The translations under genes and the position numbers were made by a program. Of a stretch of DNA of 64,000 nucleotides, positions 1-7,881 are shown in pieces; the stretch's first letter is position 1, and each line of letters opens with the position of its first letter. Source of the stretch: Curtobacterium sp. MCBA15_012 (lineage in GTDB: Bacteria; Actinomycetota; Actinomycetes; Actinomycetales; Microbacteriaceae); the NCBI RefSeq assembly GCF_001864935.2, contig NZ_CP126267.1, positions 744,001 to 808,000 on the forward strand, in the 5' to 3' direction. Below the pieces are notes generated by a model that was not told the origin of the DNA, made no database searches, and worked only from the letters and a program-made list of their open reading frames with translations.

Positions 1-11
1 CGGCCTCGCAC

Positions 12-788
12 CTACCGCGCGCTGAACCCGCCGTCCGTCTTGAGCAGCTGCCCGTTCACCCAGCCGCCCTCGGGCCCGAGCAGGAAGCTGATCAGCGCCG
101 CCGTGTCGCCCGGCGTCGAGGGACGTCCGAGCGGCGTCTGCGCGACCACCGCCTCGCGGATCTCGTCGGTGATCCACCCCGTGTCGTTCGGCCCCGGGTT
201 CACGGCGTTCGCGCTGACGTGCACGTCACCGAGCTCCTGCGCGGCACCGATCATCAGCCGGTCGAGCGCGCCCTTGCTCGTGCCGTACGGCAGGTTGTAG
301 CCGACGTGGTCGCTCGTCAGCGCCACCACGCGCCGCCGGTCGACCGGTGCGTCGGCACCCTCGCGCAACCGGCGCGCGTACGCCTGCACGATGAGGAACG
401 GTGCCCGCACGTTCACGGTCAGGTGCCGGTCGAACGACTCGACCGTGGTCGACGCGTAGTCGGACTCCGTGCACTCGCAGTGCGACATGACGACGGCGGT
501 CACGGGTGCGCCCGCCTCCGCCTCGGTGCGGTCCACGAGCGCGGCCGCCTGTTCCGGGTCGGCCAGGTCGACCGGGAGGCGCGTCACGCGTGCCCCGGCA
601 CGCTCGGCCTCCGCGACGACCGCGTCCACCCCGTCGGGGTCGGCCCCGCCGTGCACGCGTGCGTCGTACGGACCCCACCAGGACAGGGCGAGGTCCCAGC
701 CGTCGGACGCGAGTCGCGTCGCGATCGCGGCGCCGATGCCGGCGCGACGGCCGACCCCGGTCACCAGGGCGAGTGGTCGCTGGGACAT
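12..788 (-). CDS. SDR family NAD(P)-dependent oxidoreductase
   Basis: Putative short-chain dehydrogenase/reductase of 258 residues, cytoplasmic. The Rossmann glycine-rich loop is TGVGRRAGIG (about 10-19), Ser159 sits in a TSD segment, and Tyr168/Lys172 form the YxxxK pair (YGTSK); the C-terminus has the usual NGQxxxxDGG block. The NNAG segment normally found after beta-strand 4 is replaced by MSHC (101-104), so this is an atypical classical SDR and its substrate cannot be read from sequence. The ATG at 788 is preceded by GGGAGG with 8 nt spacing; the reading frame stays open to 845 but that extension has no ribosome site. It is divergent from the membrane gene at 899. Family assignment is firm, function unknown. 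Confidence 0.9.
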   Translation of the reverse strand: MSQRPLALVTGVGRRAGIGAAIATRLASDGWDLALSWWGPYDARVHGGADPDGVDAVVAEAERAGARVTRLPVDLADPEQAAALVDRTEAEAGAPVTAVVMSHCECTESDYASTTVESFDRHLTVNVRAPFLIVQAYARRLREGADAPVDRRRVVALTSDHVGYNLPYGTSKGALDRLMIGAAQELGDVHVSANAVNPGPNDTGWITDEIREAVVAQTPLGRPSTPGDTAALISFLLGPEGGWVNGQLLKTDGGFSAR

Positions 789-898
789 GTGCCGTGCCTC
801 CCGTCTGGTCGGCGCGACCGTGCGCCGACCCACCCAGCCTGGCACCGCACCCGGCGTCCCGACGGCGCACGGCGCCGCGTGGCGGGCAGGATGGGGAC

Positions 899-1453
899 GT
901 GCCCCGACCCAGCCGCCGCCCGTCCGACCCCGCTCGTCGCCGAGGGCCGGACCCCGCGACGTTCCCGGTGGAGCGGCTGCGCGACCGGATGTCGTCCTAC
1001 ATCTACGGCAACATCACGGTGCTCGCCGTCGCGATCGCGGCCTCGCCGGAGCAGATCGAGCACGGCGCCGCGGTGCTCACGGTCCTCGCGACCGCGGTGC
1101 TGACCTACCTGGCGCACGTGCTGTCCCACGTCGTCGCGCACGCGATCGGGGACACCGGCGACGACGAGGAGCACCGCGAGACCGTGGGGGCGATCCTGCG
1201 CGACGCGAACCCGATCGCGACCTCGGGGCTCATCCCGGCCGTCCTCTACGCCGCCGCGTGGGCGGGGTGGCTGCCGGCGCAGTGGGCGCAGACCGCGGCG
1301 ATCGTGATCCTCGTCGTCCGCATCGGGCTCGTCGGCGTGTTCCTGCAGCGCTTCAGCGGTCGGCGGCCGTCGTTCCTCGGGCTCTGGGGCGGCATCGTGC
1401 TCGCGGCGGTCGCGTTCGCGATCGGCGCGGTGAAGGTGCTGCTGACGCACTGA
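899..1453 (+). CDS. Hypothetical membrane protein
   Basis: Unrecognised 184-residue protein. After a basic N-terminus (about 1-33) it shows four hydrophobic segments, roughly at residues 38-60, 100-122, 125-145 and 155-178, with an acidic-His loop (GDTGDDEEHRET) between the first and second, so an integral membrane protein is likely. The GTG at 899 is chosen because CAGGAT (887-892) lies exactly 6 nt upstream, the leaderless pattern seen across the window; the frame is open far upstream, overlapping the divergent SDR gene. Its last codons (CTG ACG CAC TGA) look like one unit of the 8-bp tandem repeat that follows directly. No enzyme motif is visible. Confidence 0.7.
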   Translation: MPRPSRRPSDPARRRGPDPATFPVERLRDRMSSYIYGNITVLAVAIAASPEQIEHGAAVLTVLATAVLTYLAHVLSHVVAHAIGDTGDDEEHRETVGAILRDANPIATSGLIPAVLYAAAWAGWLPAQWAQTAAIVILVVRIGLVGVFLQRFSGRRPSFLGLWGGIVLAAVAFAIGAVKVLLTH

Positions 1454-1544
1454 TCGGCTGACGCGCTGACGCGCTGACGCGCTGACGCGCTGACGCGCTG
1501 ACGCGCTGACGCGCTGACGCGCTGACGCGCTGACGCACTGACGC
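1441..1544. repeat. 8-bp tandem repeat (GCTGACGC)n
   Basis: Ten perfect copies of GCTGACGC run from 1457 to 1536, with a degenerate copy at 1537-1544 and another perfect unit at 1441-1448 inside the end of the preceding gene. The array separates two same-strand membrane-protein genes. Because the period is not a multiple of 3, each frame reads a repeating octapeptide-like pattern; the long reverse-strand open frame through it is a by-product, not a gene. Confidence 0.95.
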
Positions 1545-1632
1545 CGTGCCCGGCGGCCACCCTCGCGGCTGCGGCGGACGGGCACCCGGCGCACCTGTGC
1601 GAGGATCGTCCGGCGATCGGGAGGGGACGCAC

Positions 1633-2973
1633 GTGGACGCACGCAACGACGGTGGCGACGCCGGGACAGCACCGGGTGACCAGGCAGCACCGGGGGACGA
1701 GACCGCGCCGGGGGACGGCCGCCCCGGACGTCGGCGCAGCCCAGGCACCGTCCCCGGTCGGGCGGCCCTCGTCGCCGTCCCCGTGGCGGCAGCCGTCCTG
1801 TGGACACTGAGCGGCGCCCTCGGGGTCGCACTGACCTGGCACAGCCTCCTGCCGAGCAGCGTCACCGCGGTCCTGCCGGCGACCCTGCCGTTCTCGCCGT
1901 GGGTCCAGCCGGTCGGGTGGGGCGTCGCCGAGACCGTGCTGGCGGCGCTGGTCCTGGCCGTCGTGGTCCGGCTCGTGCTGCCCCTGGCCGACCGCTCGAC
2001 CGACCGGACCGCACGGTTCGTCGTCGCCTGGTTCGCGGTCGTGGTCGCCGCCGCGGTCGCGGGCCTCACCGTCGACCTCGCGACGATCGTCGGCAACCTG
2101 CCGGCACCCCGACTCCGCATGGTCGCCGACGGACTCGGCACCCAGGCCGCGACCGGGGCGTGGTGGGGCCTCGTGCAGGGGTGGCTGCCGGCGCTGCTCG
2201 TCCGGCGCGCCGTCGCACCCGCGGGGTCGGGCGCCGCCGAGTCGGGCGCCGCCGAGTCGAGCGCCGCCGAGTCGGGCGCCGGAGCACGGCCGTCCCGTGC
2301 CGCGGGTGCCGGGCGGCCGCGTCGCCGCACCGCGCGCCTCGGCACCGTCCTCGTCGCGGTCGTGGCCGCGGCTGCCGTGGTGGGCTCGGGCACGGCCGGG
2401 CTGCGGGCCGCACGGGTCGCCTCGGTGCAGGACGCCGCGCGTGCCGAGGGCGCCGACCCGGCGGACGGCGCCCTGCCCGACCCGTACGCGGAGGGCACCC
2501 CCGTCCCGACCGCAGCGCCCGGCTCCGACACCGAGCGCGACCCGTCGTGGTGCACCGAGGACCAGGCGATGCTCCTGCTCGGCGATCCGGGCGCGGGACT
2601 CGGGCACCGCAGCCAGACGCTCCGGCTGACGAACTCCACCGATGCCCCGTGCGTCGTCGAGGGCTACCCCGACGTGGCGTTCGCCGACCAGAACGGCCAC
2701 GAGCTCGACGTCACCGTGGAGCACGGGGGCTCGTACCTCGCGGCCGACCCCGGGCCCACGCGGTTCGAACTGCCGGCCGGGGCGTCCGCCGTGACGACGC
2801 TCGGCTGGGGTGCCGGGGGCACCTCGGACGCGCTCGTCACCCGCACGCTGTGGGCCGCGTCGTTCCCGGGCGACCGTCGCGGGTCCTGGCCGGTCGACCT
2901 CGACGTGGTCGCGGGCACGACCGTGAGCGTGACGGCGTGGTCGCTCGAGCCGGCCCAGCCCGCGGCGTCCTGA
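1633..2973 (+). CDS. Membrane protein with C-terminal DUF4232 domain
   Basis: 446-residue membrane-anchored protein. A hydrophilic, Gly/Asp/Pro-rich N-terminus (1-40) is followed by three hydrophobic segments (about 43-65, 98-118, 128-148), a low-complexity linker with four near-copies of AESGA (nt 2227-2280), one more membrane segment near 240-255, and an extracytoplasmic part whose last ~140 residues resemble DUF4232, including the paired cysteines (SWCTED and APCVVEGY). DUF4232 proteins are actinobacterial envelope proteins of unknown role. GTG 1633 is chosen because GGGAGGGG (about 1619-1626) stands in front of it. The fusion of a multi-pass domain to DUF4232 is uncommon but not unique. 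Confidence 0.85.
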   Translation: MDARNDGGDAGTAPGDQAAPGDETAPGDGRPGRRRSPGTVPGRAALVAVPVAAAVLWTLSGALGVALTWHSLLPSSVTAVLPATLPFSPWVQPVGWGVAETVLAALVLAVVVRLVLPLADRSTDRTARFVVAWFAVVVAAAVAGLTVDLATIVGNLPAPRLRMVADGLGTQAATGAWWGLVQGWLPALLVRRAVAPAGSGAAESGAAESSAAESGAGARPSRAAGAGRPRRRTARLGTVLVAVVAAAAVVGSGTAGLRAARVASVQDAARAEGADPADGALPDPYAEGTPVPTAAPGSDTERDPSWCTEDQAMLLLGDPGAGLGHRSQTLRLTNSTDAPCVVEGYPDVAFADQNGHELDVTVEHGGSYLAADPGPTRFELPAGASAVTTLGWGAGGTSDALVTRTLWAASFPGDRRGSWPVDLDVVAGTTVSVTAWSLEPAQPAAS

Positions 2974-3007
2974 CCGCCCCTGACCGGGCGACCCGCGACG
3001 GCCCGGC

Positions 3008-3049
3008 GTCAGCAGCGCGCCGTCAGCAGCCGGGCGTCAGCAGCCCGTC
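3008..3049. repeat. 14-bp tandem repeat spanning a stop codon
   Basis: Three near-identical 14-bp units start at 3008, 3022 and 3036 (core GTCAGCAGC). The third unit contains the last codons and stop codon (3037-3039, reverse strand) of the lipoprotein gene, so the other two are copies of that gene end placed just downstream of it. Confidence 0.85.
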
Positions 3050-3372
3050 GTCGCCAGCGTGACCGTCGCGACGTCGTCGTTCGACACCGTCGTCTCGACC
3101 GGGCACAGGTCGCGCGCACGGACCGTGACCGCGCCGAGCGGCACCCCGGCGAAGTCGGCGGTCCCGCCCGGGAACACCCGCTGGTGCTCGGAGAGCTTGC
3201 CGGTCGCCGCGTAGACCTGCACCTCGTAGGGGTGCTGCGCGGCGGCCGCCGACACCGTGACCGTGATCTGCCCGGTCGAGTCGTGTGCCCCGCAGCCGGT
3301 GAGTGACAGTCCGGTGAGGGCGACGACCGTCACCGCGAGGACGGGACGGAGGAACGAGGGGCCACGGGACAC
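3037..3372 (-). CDS. Small putative lipoprotein
   Basis: 111-residue exported protein. From the GTG at 3372 it has an n-region with Arg, a hydrophobic stretch and a lipobox (LSLTGC, Cys near residue 25), the pattern for lipidation by Lgt and anchoring outside the membrane. The rest is a small beta-rich domain with two further cysteines, one in DLCPVE and one as the very last residue (TTGC), which could form a disulfide. The start is supported by TACGCT ending 6 nt upstream (leaderless pattern); a longer in-frame start near 3561 would bury the signal peptide. Convergent with the DUF4232 gene. No function is recognised. Confidence 0.8.
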   Translation of the reverse strand: MSRGPSFLRPVLAVTVVALTGLSLTGCGAHDSTGQITVTVSAAAAQHPYEVQVYAATGKLSEHQRVFPGGTADFAGVPLGAVTVRARDLCPVETTVSNDDVATVTLATTGC

Positions 3373-3555
3373 CCGGCCAGCGTACGCCGCGGGGCGCAGC
3401 CCGACGGCCGGGTGCGGGCCCGGACGCGCCCGGTGCCGCCCCGACTCCGACCCCGGGCTCCTCCCCGGGTCCAGCCCGCGTTCGGCGGATACCCAGCGCG
3501 GGGTCCTCCGGACTGGGGACGAGCACGCCGCCCGCGCCGCGATACCGTTGACGGC

Positions 3556-4881
3556 ATGCACCAGGGGACCTCACCAACCTCCGCCGAACGAACCGGATCA
3601 GCCCAACGAACCGGATCAGCCGAACGAACCGGATCGGCCGAACCGGCCGGATCAGCCGAACCCGACAGATCCGCCGAACCGACCGCGCCGGTCGGCCCAG
3701 CCGCGTCGGCCACGCCGGTCACACCGGAGGCCGCGCGACGCGCGGCCCTCGTCGCGGCGCTCGACGTCGTCGAGGGCGGCGCCGAGGAGCGCTTCGACCG
3801 CATCACCCGGATCGCCCGCGAGGCGTTCGGCGTCTCGGGCTCGTTCCTCAACCTCGCCGGCACCGACGTCCTGACGATCCACTCGCAGCAGAGCGACCAG
3901 TTCTTCGGCCCGACGATCCCGCTGCACGACACCTTCTGCGGGCGCACGCTGTCCGAGTCCGGCCCCGTCGTGGTCCCCGACGCCCGGGCCGACGAGCGCT
4001 ACGCCGACATGCCCATGGTGGTCGACGACCCCAACGTCCGGTTCTACGCCGGTGTCCCGCTCCGCGTCGGCGACGAGGCCGTCAAGGTCGGCACGCTCTG
4101 CCTGGTCGACCCGGCACCGCGCACGCTCGACCCCGACGACCTCGCCCTGCTCGAGGAGCTCGGGGTCTGGGCGGAGCGCGAGCTCGCCGCGGGCGCCGAC
4201 GAGGACCGGCTCCGCGACGTCCTGGCGAACCTGCAGCCGACGCCGATCAGCGTGCCCGGCTACCGCATCGGCGGCATGTCCGTCCCGCACGGCGTGGTCT
4301 CCGGCGACCTGCACGACTGGCGCCGGAGCGGGGACGACCTGCACGTCACCGTCGCCGACGTGATGGGGAAGGGCATGTCCGCGGGACTCCTCGCCGCGAC
4401 GATCCGTGGTGCCCTCCTCGCGCGGCCCGGTGCCGACCCGGAGCACGTGGTCGCCGCCCTCGACGAGCAGGTCGCGCCGGACCTCGGTCGCGCGGGCTCG
4501 TTCGCGACGATGTTCCACGCCCGCCTGGCACCTGCGACCGGACAGCTCGACTTCGTCGACGCCGGCCACGGGCTGGTCCTGCAGATGCGCGCCGACGGTG
4601 GCGAGCGGACCCTCCTGTCGAGCGACCTGCCGATCGGCCTGCACCCGTCCGGCTTCGAGCGGACGTCGGGGTCGATCGTGCTCGAGCCCGGTGACGTGCT
4701 CGTCGTCGTGAGCGACGGCGCGCTCGAGCTCTGGGACTCGACGCTCGCCGCGCTGTCGCGACTCGGTGCGCTCTGGCGCGAGGAGCCCGACATCGACGCG
4801 TTCCTCGCCCGCGTGCGGGCCCGTGCCGTCGAGCACGACCCGGGCGACGACCTGACCGTGGTGGTGCTGGCGCGCGACTGA
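3556..4881 (+). CDS. GAF domain-containing PP2C-type (SpoIIE-like) phosphatase
   Basis: 441-residue signalling protein. Residues 1-55 are low complexity with repeated TGSAE-type units (nt 3590-3680). A GAF domain follows (about 70-210; sequence around DTFCGRTL and RFYAGVPL), then a SpoIIE/PP2C phosphatase domain (about 235-440) with the metal-binding pattern GDLHDW, ADVMGKGMSA, FATMFHA and VVSDGALE, ending in DPGDDLTVVVL. Such enzymes usually dephosphorylate anti-sigma-factor antagonists or act in light/redox/stress signalling; the GAF ligand is unknown. No kinase or STAS partner is adjacent. ATG 3556 is supported by TACCGT 7 nt upstream. Convergent with purC, sharing a 54-bp palindrome. Confidence 0.92.
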   Translation: MHQGTSPTSAERTGSAQRTGSAERTGSAEPAGSAEPDRSAEPTAPVGPAASATPVTPEAARRAALVAALDVVEGGAEERFDRITRIAREAFGVSGSFLNLAGTDVLTIHSQQSDQFFGPTIPLHDTFCGRTLSESGPVVVPDARADERYADMPMVVDDPNVRFYAGVPLRVGDEAVKVGTLCLVDPAPRTLDPDDLALLEELGVWAERELAAGADEDRLRDVLANLQPTPISVPGYRIGGMSVPHGVVSGDLHDWRRSGDDLHVTVADVMGKGMSAGLLAATIRGALLARPGADPEHVVAALDEQVAPDLGRAGSFATMFHARLAPATGQLDFVDAGHGLVLQMRADGGERTLLSSDLPIGLHPSGFERTSGSIVLEPGDVLVVVSDGALELWDSTLAALSRLGALWREEPDIDAFLARVRARAVEHDPGDDLTVVVLARD

Positions 4882-4926
4882 TGCGCACCACGTGCGCCGC
4901 GGCGGACGCTGCGCGCTGCGCTGCGC

Positions 4927-4980
4927 CGGGACGGACGGGAGGCCCGTGGCGGGCCCGCCACGGGCCTCCCGTCCGTCCCG
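4927..4980. terminator. Perfect 54-bp palindrome between convergent genes
   Basis: The 27 bases at 4927-4953 are exactly reverse-complementary to 4954-4980. It lies between the phosphatase gene (+, ends 4881) and purC (-, ends 5009) and would act as a bidirectional terminator. It belongs to the GGGAGG-based palindromic family seen at other gene ends. No T-tract is present on either side. Confidence 0.85.
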
Positions 4981-5008
4981 ACCCGCGCCCTGCGGCGCGG
5001 GGTCCGCG

Positions 5009-5878
5009 TCAGGCGCCCAGGCGCTCGATGAGCTCCCGGTACCGCAGGGCCGTCCGCGTCACGATCTCGTCGGGCAGCACCGGCGGGGTGCCCTGCCGGT
5101 CCCAGTGCGCGCTGAGCCAGTCGCGCACGATCTGCTTGTCGAACGAGTCGGTGCGGTTCCCGGAGCGGGCGTCCCAGTAGCGGCTCGAGTCGCTCGTGAG
5201 AACCTCGTCGGCGATCCGGACGACCCCGTCGGCGTCGCGGCCGAACTCGAACTTCGTGTCGGCGATGACCACGTCGTGCTCGAGCGCGATCGCCGCGGCC
5301 TCGGCGTAGACCCGCAGCGACAGGTCGCGGAGCGTCGCCGCGTCCTCGGCGCCGACGAGCTCGACGGTCTGCTCGTACGAGATGTTCTCGTCGTGCTCGC
5401 CCTGCGGCGCCTTGTACGCGGGCGTGTAGATCGGCTCCGGCAGGCGGTCGCCCTCGGACAGGCCCGGGGGGAGTGCGACGCCGCAGACGCTGCCGGACTC
5501 GCGGTACTCGGCCCAGCCGCTGCCGACCAGGTACCCGCGGACCACGCACTCGACCGGGAACATGTCGAGCGGCAGCACGTGCATCGACCGCGCGGCGACC
5601 TCGGCGGGCACGGGTGTGCCGCCGGCGTCGTCCGGGACGAGGTGGTTCGGGACGTCGGCGAGCAGGTCGAACCAGTGGCGCGCGAGCCGGGTGAGCAGTT
5701 CGCCCTTGCCCGGGATCGGGGGTTCGAGCGCGAAGTCGTAGGCGCTCACCCGGTCCGAGGCCACGAGCAGGAGTTCGGTGGCGCTCGCCACGTCCGCGGT
5801 GCCCTCCGGGACGTAGAGCTCGCGGACCTTGCCCGAGGAGACGTGCCGCCAACCGGACAGCTCGGCAGCGGCGGTCAC
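5009..5878 (-). CDS. purC: Phosphoribosylaminoimidazole-succinocarboxamide synthase
   Basis: SAICAR synthase, 289 residues, cytosolic: joins CAIR and aspartate with ATP in step 8 of de novo IMP synthesis. Family signatures are clear: SSGKVRELY near residue 14, SDRVSAYDF, the FPVECVVRGYLVGSGW block with the catalytic/binding region, VIADTKFEFG and DEVLTSDSSRYW. Length is normal for the purC family of Actinobacteria. The GTG start at 5878 shares four bases (GTGA) with the purD stop, so the pair is translationally coupled and transcribed from the purD promoter. Confidence 0.97.
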   Translation of the reverse strand: MTAAAELSGWRHVSSGKVRELYVPEGTADVASATELLLVASDRVSAYDFALEPPIPGKGELLTRLARHWFDLLADVPNHLVPDDAGGTPVPAEVAARSMHVLPLDMFPVECVVRGYLVGSGWAEYRESGSVCGVALPPGLSEGDRLPEPIYTPAYKAPQGEHDENISYEQTVELVGAEDAATLRDLSLRVYAEAAAIALEHDVVIADTKFEFGRDADGVVRIADEVLTSDSSRYWDARSGNRTDSFDKQIVRDWLSAHWDRQGTPPVLPDEIVTRTALRYRELIERLGA

Positions 5879-7143
5879 CGGGCGACCTTCGCGGCGATGT
5901 CGGTGCGGAACTGCGCGCCCTCGAGCGCGATGTCGCCGATCCCGGCGTAGGCGCGCTCGCGGGCCTCGGCGAACGAGGACCCGGTCGCGACGACGCTGAG
6001 CACCCGCCCGCCGGTCGCGACGAGCTCGTCGTCGAGCACCCCGGTGGCGGCGTGCGCGACCGAGACGCCCTCGCGCGCGTTCGCGGCGTCGACACCGGTG
6101 ATCACGCGACCGGTCACCGGGTTCTCCGGGTAGCCCTCGCTCGCGAGGACGACCGTCACGGCGACGTCGTCGCGGAACGCGGGCTCGGGGGCGTTCGCGA
6201 GCTGCCCGGTCGCCGCGGCGGACAAGAGCTCGCTCAGCGGCGTCACGAGGCGGGGGAGGACCACCTGGGTCTCGGGGTCGCCGAAGCGTGCGTTGAACTC
6301 GATCACCCGGACGCCCTGCTCGGTGACGATCAGGCCGCAGTACAGCAGGCCGACGAAGGGCGTGCCCTCGTGCTCGAGCCGGCGGACGGTGGGCAGCGCG
6401 ACCAGGTCGGTGACCTCGTCGACGAACGCCCGCTCGGAGGCCCACCGCTCGGTCAGCCACGGCAGCGGCGAGTACGCGCCCATGCCGCCCGTGTTCGGCC
6501 CGGTGTCGCCGTCGCCCAGGCGCTTGTGGTCCTGCGCGGGGCTCAGCGCGCGGACGTCGTGCCCGTCGCTGAGGAAGAACAACGAGACCTCTTCGCCGTC
6601 GAGGAACTCCTCGACCACGACGCCGCCGTGCTGCAACCAGTACGTCGCGTGGTCGACGGCGGCCTGGCGGTCCTCGGTCACGAGGACGCCCTTGCCCGCG
6701 GCGAGGCCGTCCGCCTTGACGACGTAGGGTGCGCCGAGCTCGTCGATGGCCGCGACGGCCTCGTCGACGGTGCCGGCGTACACCGGACGCCCGGTCGGCA
6801 CACCGGCCTCGGCCATGATGCGCTTCGCGAAGGCCTTCGAGCCCTCGAGCTGCGCGGCGGCCTTGCCGGGGCCGAACACCGGGATGCCCCGGGTGCGCAG
6901 GGGATCGGCGACGCCCGCGATGAGCGGCGCCTCGGGCCCGACGACGACGAGGTCGACGCCGTTCTCGATCGCGTACTCGGCGACGAGCGCGCCGTTCGTG
7001 GGGTCGAGGGACACGGTCTCGACGTCGGCGGCGATGCCGGCGTTGCCGGGGGCCACCGTGATGACGTGTCCGGCCTGCTCGGCGAGGAGGGCCGTCGTGA
7101 TGGCGTGCTCGCGGGCACCGGAACCGAGGACGAGGATTCGCAC
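5875..7143 (-). CDS. purD: Phosphoribosylamine-glycine ligase
   Basis: GAR synthetase, 422 residues, an ATP-grasp enzyme catalysing step 2 of IMP synthesis. It starts with the N-domain motif VLGSGAREHA (about 4-13), has VVVGPEAPL, the ATP-grasp core VVKADGLAAGKGV, the PAQDHKRLGDGDTGPNTGGMGAY block, and the FNARFGDPETQ metal-binding segment. Length matches the family. The start is GTG 7143, with TAGGGT ending 6 nt upstream, i.e. a leaderless mRNA is predicted. It is divergent from the SCP-like gene, with only 57 bp between start codons holding both -10 hexamers. Operon purD-purC; purF and purM lie a few kb away. Confidence 0.97.
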   Translation of the reverse strand: MRILVLGSGAREHAITTALLAEQAGHVITVAPGNAGIAADVETVSLDPTNGALVAEYAIENGVDLVVVGPEAPLIAGVADPLRTRGIPVFGPGKAAAQLEGSKAFAKRIMAEAGVPTGRPVYAGTVDEAVAAIDELGAPYVVKADGLAAGKGVLVTEDRQAAVDHATYWLQHGGVVVEEFLDGEEVSLFFLSDGHDVRALSPAQDHKRLGDGDTGPNTGGMGAYSPLPWLTERWASERAFVDEVTDLVALPTVRRLEHEGTPFVGLLYCGLIVTEQGVRVIEFNARFGDPETQVVLPRLVTPLSELLSAAATGQLANAPEPAFRDDVAVTVVLASEGYPENPVTGRVITGVDAANAREGVSVAHAATGVLDDELVATGGRVLSVVATGSSFAEARERAYAGIGDIALEGAQFRTDIAAKVAR

Positions 7144-7149
7144 CCGATC

Positions 7150-7194
7150 ACCCTACCGATGGCGACACGCCGTCCGCGAAGCGGGGGCTAGCCT
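7150..7194. promoter_or_regulatory. Divergent leaderless -10 elements (purD / SCP-like gene)
   Basis: TAGGGT on the reverse strand (7150-7155) lies 6 nt before the purD GTG; TAGCCT on the forward strand (7189-7194) lies 6 nt before the ATG at 7201. Hexamer-to-start spacing is what leaderless transcription in Actinobacteria shows. No shared operator is evident between them. Confidence 0.65.
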
Positions 7195-7200
7195 GTGGAC

Positions 7201-7563
7201 ATGCCACCGCGGAGGATCGAGGACGCCGAGGGGCGCGCGGCGCTCGCCGCCGTGCAGCAGGGCTCGACCGTGCGGAGCGACGTCGCGACCGCCGTCCGCT
7301 GGACGTTGCAGCGGCTCGCCGACGATGTCCCCGGCAACAGCGTCGAGGTGCGGGTCCCGCCGTTCGCCGCGGTGCAGGCGGTCCCCGGTCCCCGGCACAC
7401 CCGCGGGACCCCGCCGAACGTCGTCGAGATGGACGCGACGACCTGGCTCGCCCTGGCGACCGGCGACCTGCGCTGGGCCGACGCGGTCGGGACGGCACGT
7501 GTCAGTGCCTCCGGCTCGCGGGCCGACCTGGCGGCGTTCCTGCCGGTGCGGGTCGCGGCCTGA
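7201..7563 (+). CDS. Sterol-carrier-like (bacterial SCP ortholog) protein
   Basis: 120-residue small cytosolic protein resembling the bacterial SCP-ortholog family (SCP-2-like fold) that often sits beside purine genes in Actinobacteria. The matching region is the C-terminal two thirds: VEVRVPPFAAVQ, TPPNVVEMDATTWLALATG and the final hydrophobic strand. Biochemical function of this family is not established; a lipid-binding role is only implied by the fold name. ATG 7201 is chosen because TAGCCT ends exactly 6 nt upstream; an in-frame GTG at 7195 would fall inside the spacer. Convergent with the LuxR-type gene. Confidence 0.8.
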   Translation: MPPRRIEDAEGRAALAAVQQGSTVRSDVATAVRWTLQRLADDVPGNSVEVRVPPFAAVQAVPGPRHTRGTPPNVVEMDATTWLALATGDLRWADAVGTARVSASGSRADLAAFLPVRVAA

Positions 7564-7881
7564 GGCCGCTCGCCCGCCGAGGTCGTTCGCCTGCCTCACG
7601 GCTTTAGGTAGGTCCTACCGATGCGCCGCACGTAACCGGTTGCGTAACGTGAGAAGTCGCCGGGATTCGGACCCGACCCGAACGGGTCCGAACCCGGCGA
7701 CAGGGTCCAAGGTACGCGACGTGTCACACGTGTTGTCAACCGTGGCGGCGCGTCGTGCTGCAATCCGCAACCGATCCGCAGGTTCCGCGCGCCCGTTTCC
7801 GTGACGAGGCGTCACGATTCTGGCTCTGCGACAGGTGTCGGCAGCGCCCGGACGTGGGCTCGTGGGCGTCCGGGTGTCCGT
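7564..7881. other. Convergent intergenic region with three inverted repeats
   Basis: 318 bp without a gene between two convergent genes. It holds GGTAGG-T-CCTACC (7607-7619), a large hairpin (7656-7701) and ACGTGT-C-ACACGT (7719-7731). I find no RNA gene or small ORF with a ribosome site in it. Confidence 0.7.
7656..7701. terminator. Long hairpin with one bulged A
   Basis: Left arm 7656-7675 pairs with right arm 7683-7701 over 19 bp with a single bulged A and a 7-nt loop. It lies between two convergent genes and could stop transcription from both sides, although there is no T-tract. Its sequence is unrelated to the GGGAGG palindrome family. Confidence 0.6.

Noticed and set aside
1246-2724. 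Long reverse-strand frame with repeated VSASARQR residues
   Set aside because: It is the antisense of the 8-bp array and of the DUF4232 membrane gene; it has no ribosome site and its composition is unlike a real protein.
7656-7701. tRNA-like T-arm sequence
   Set aside because: A GGGTCCGAACCC segment resembles a T-arm, but it is half of one long hairpin; no cloverleaf, anticodon arm or acceptor stem can be drawn.
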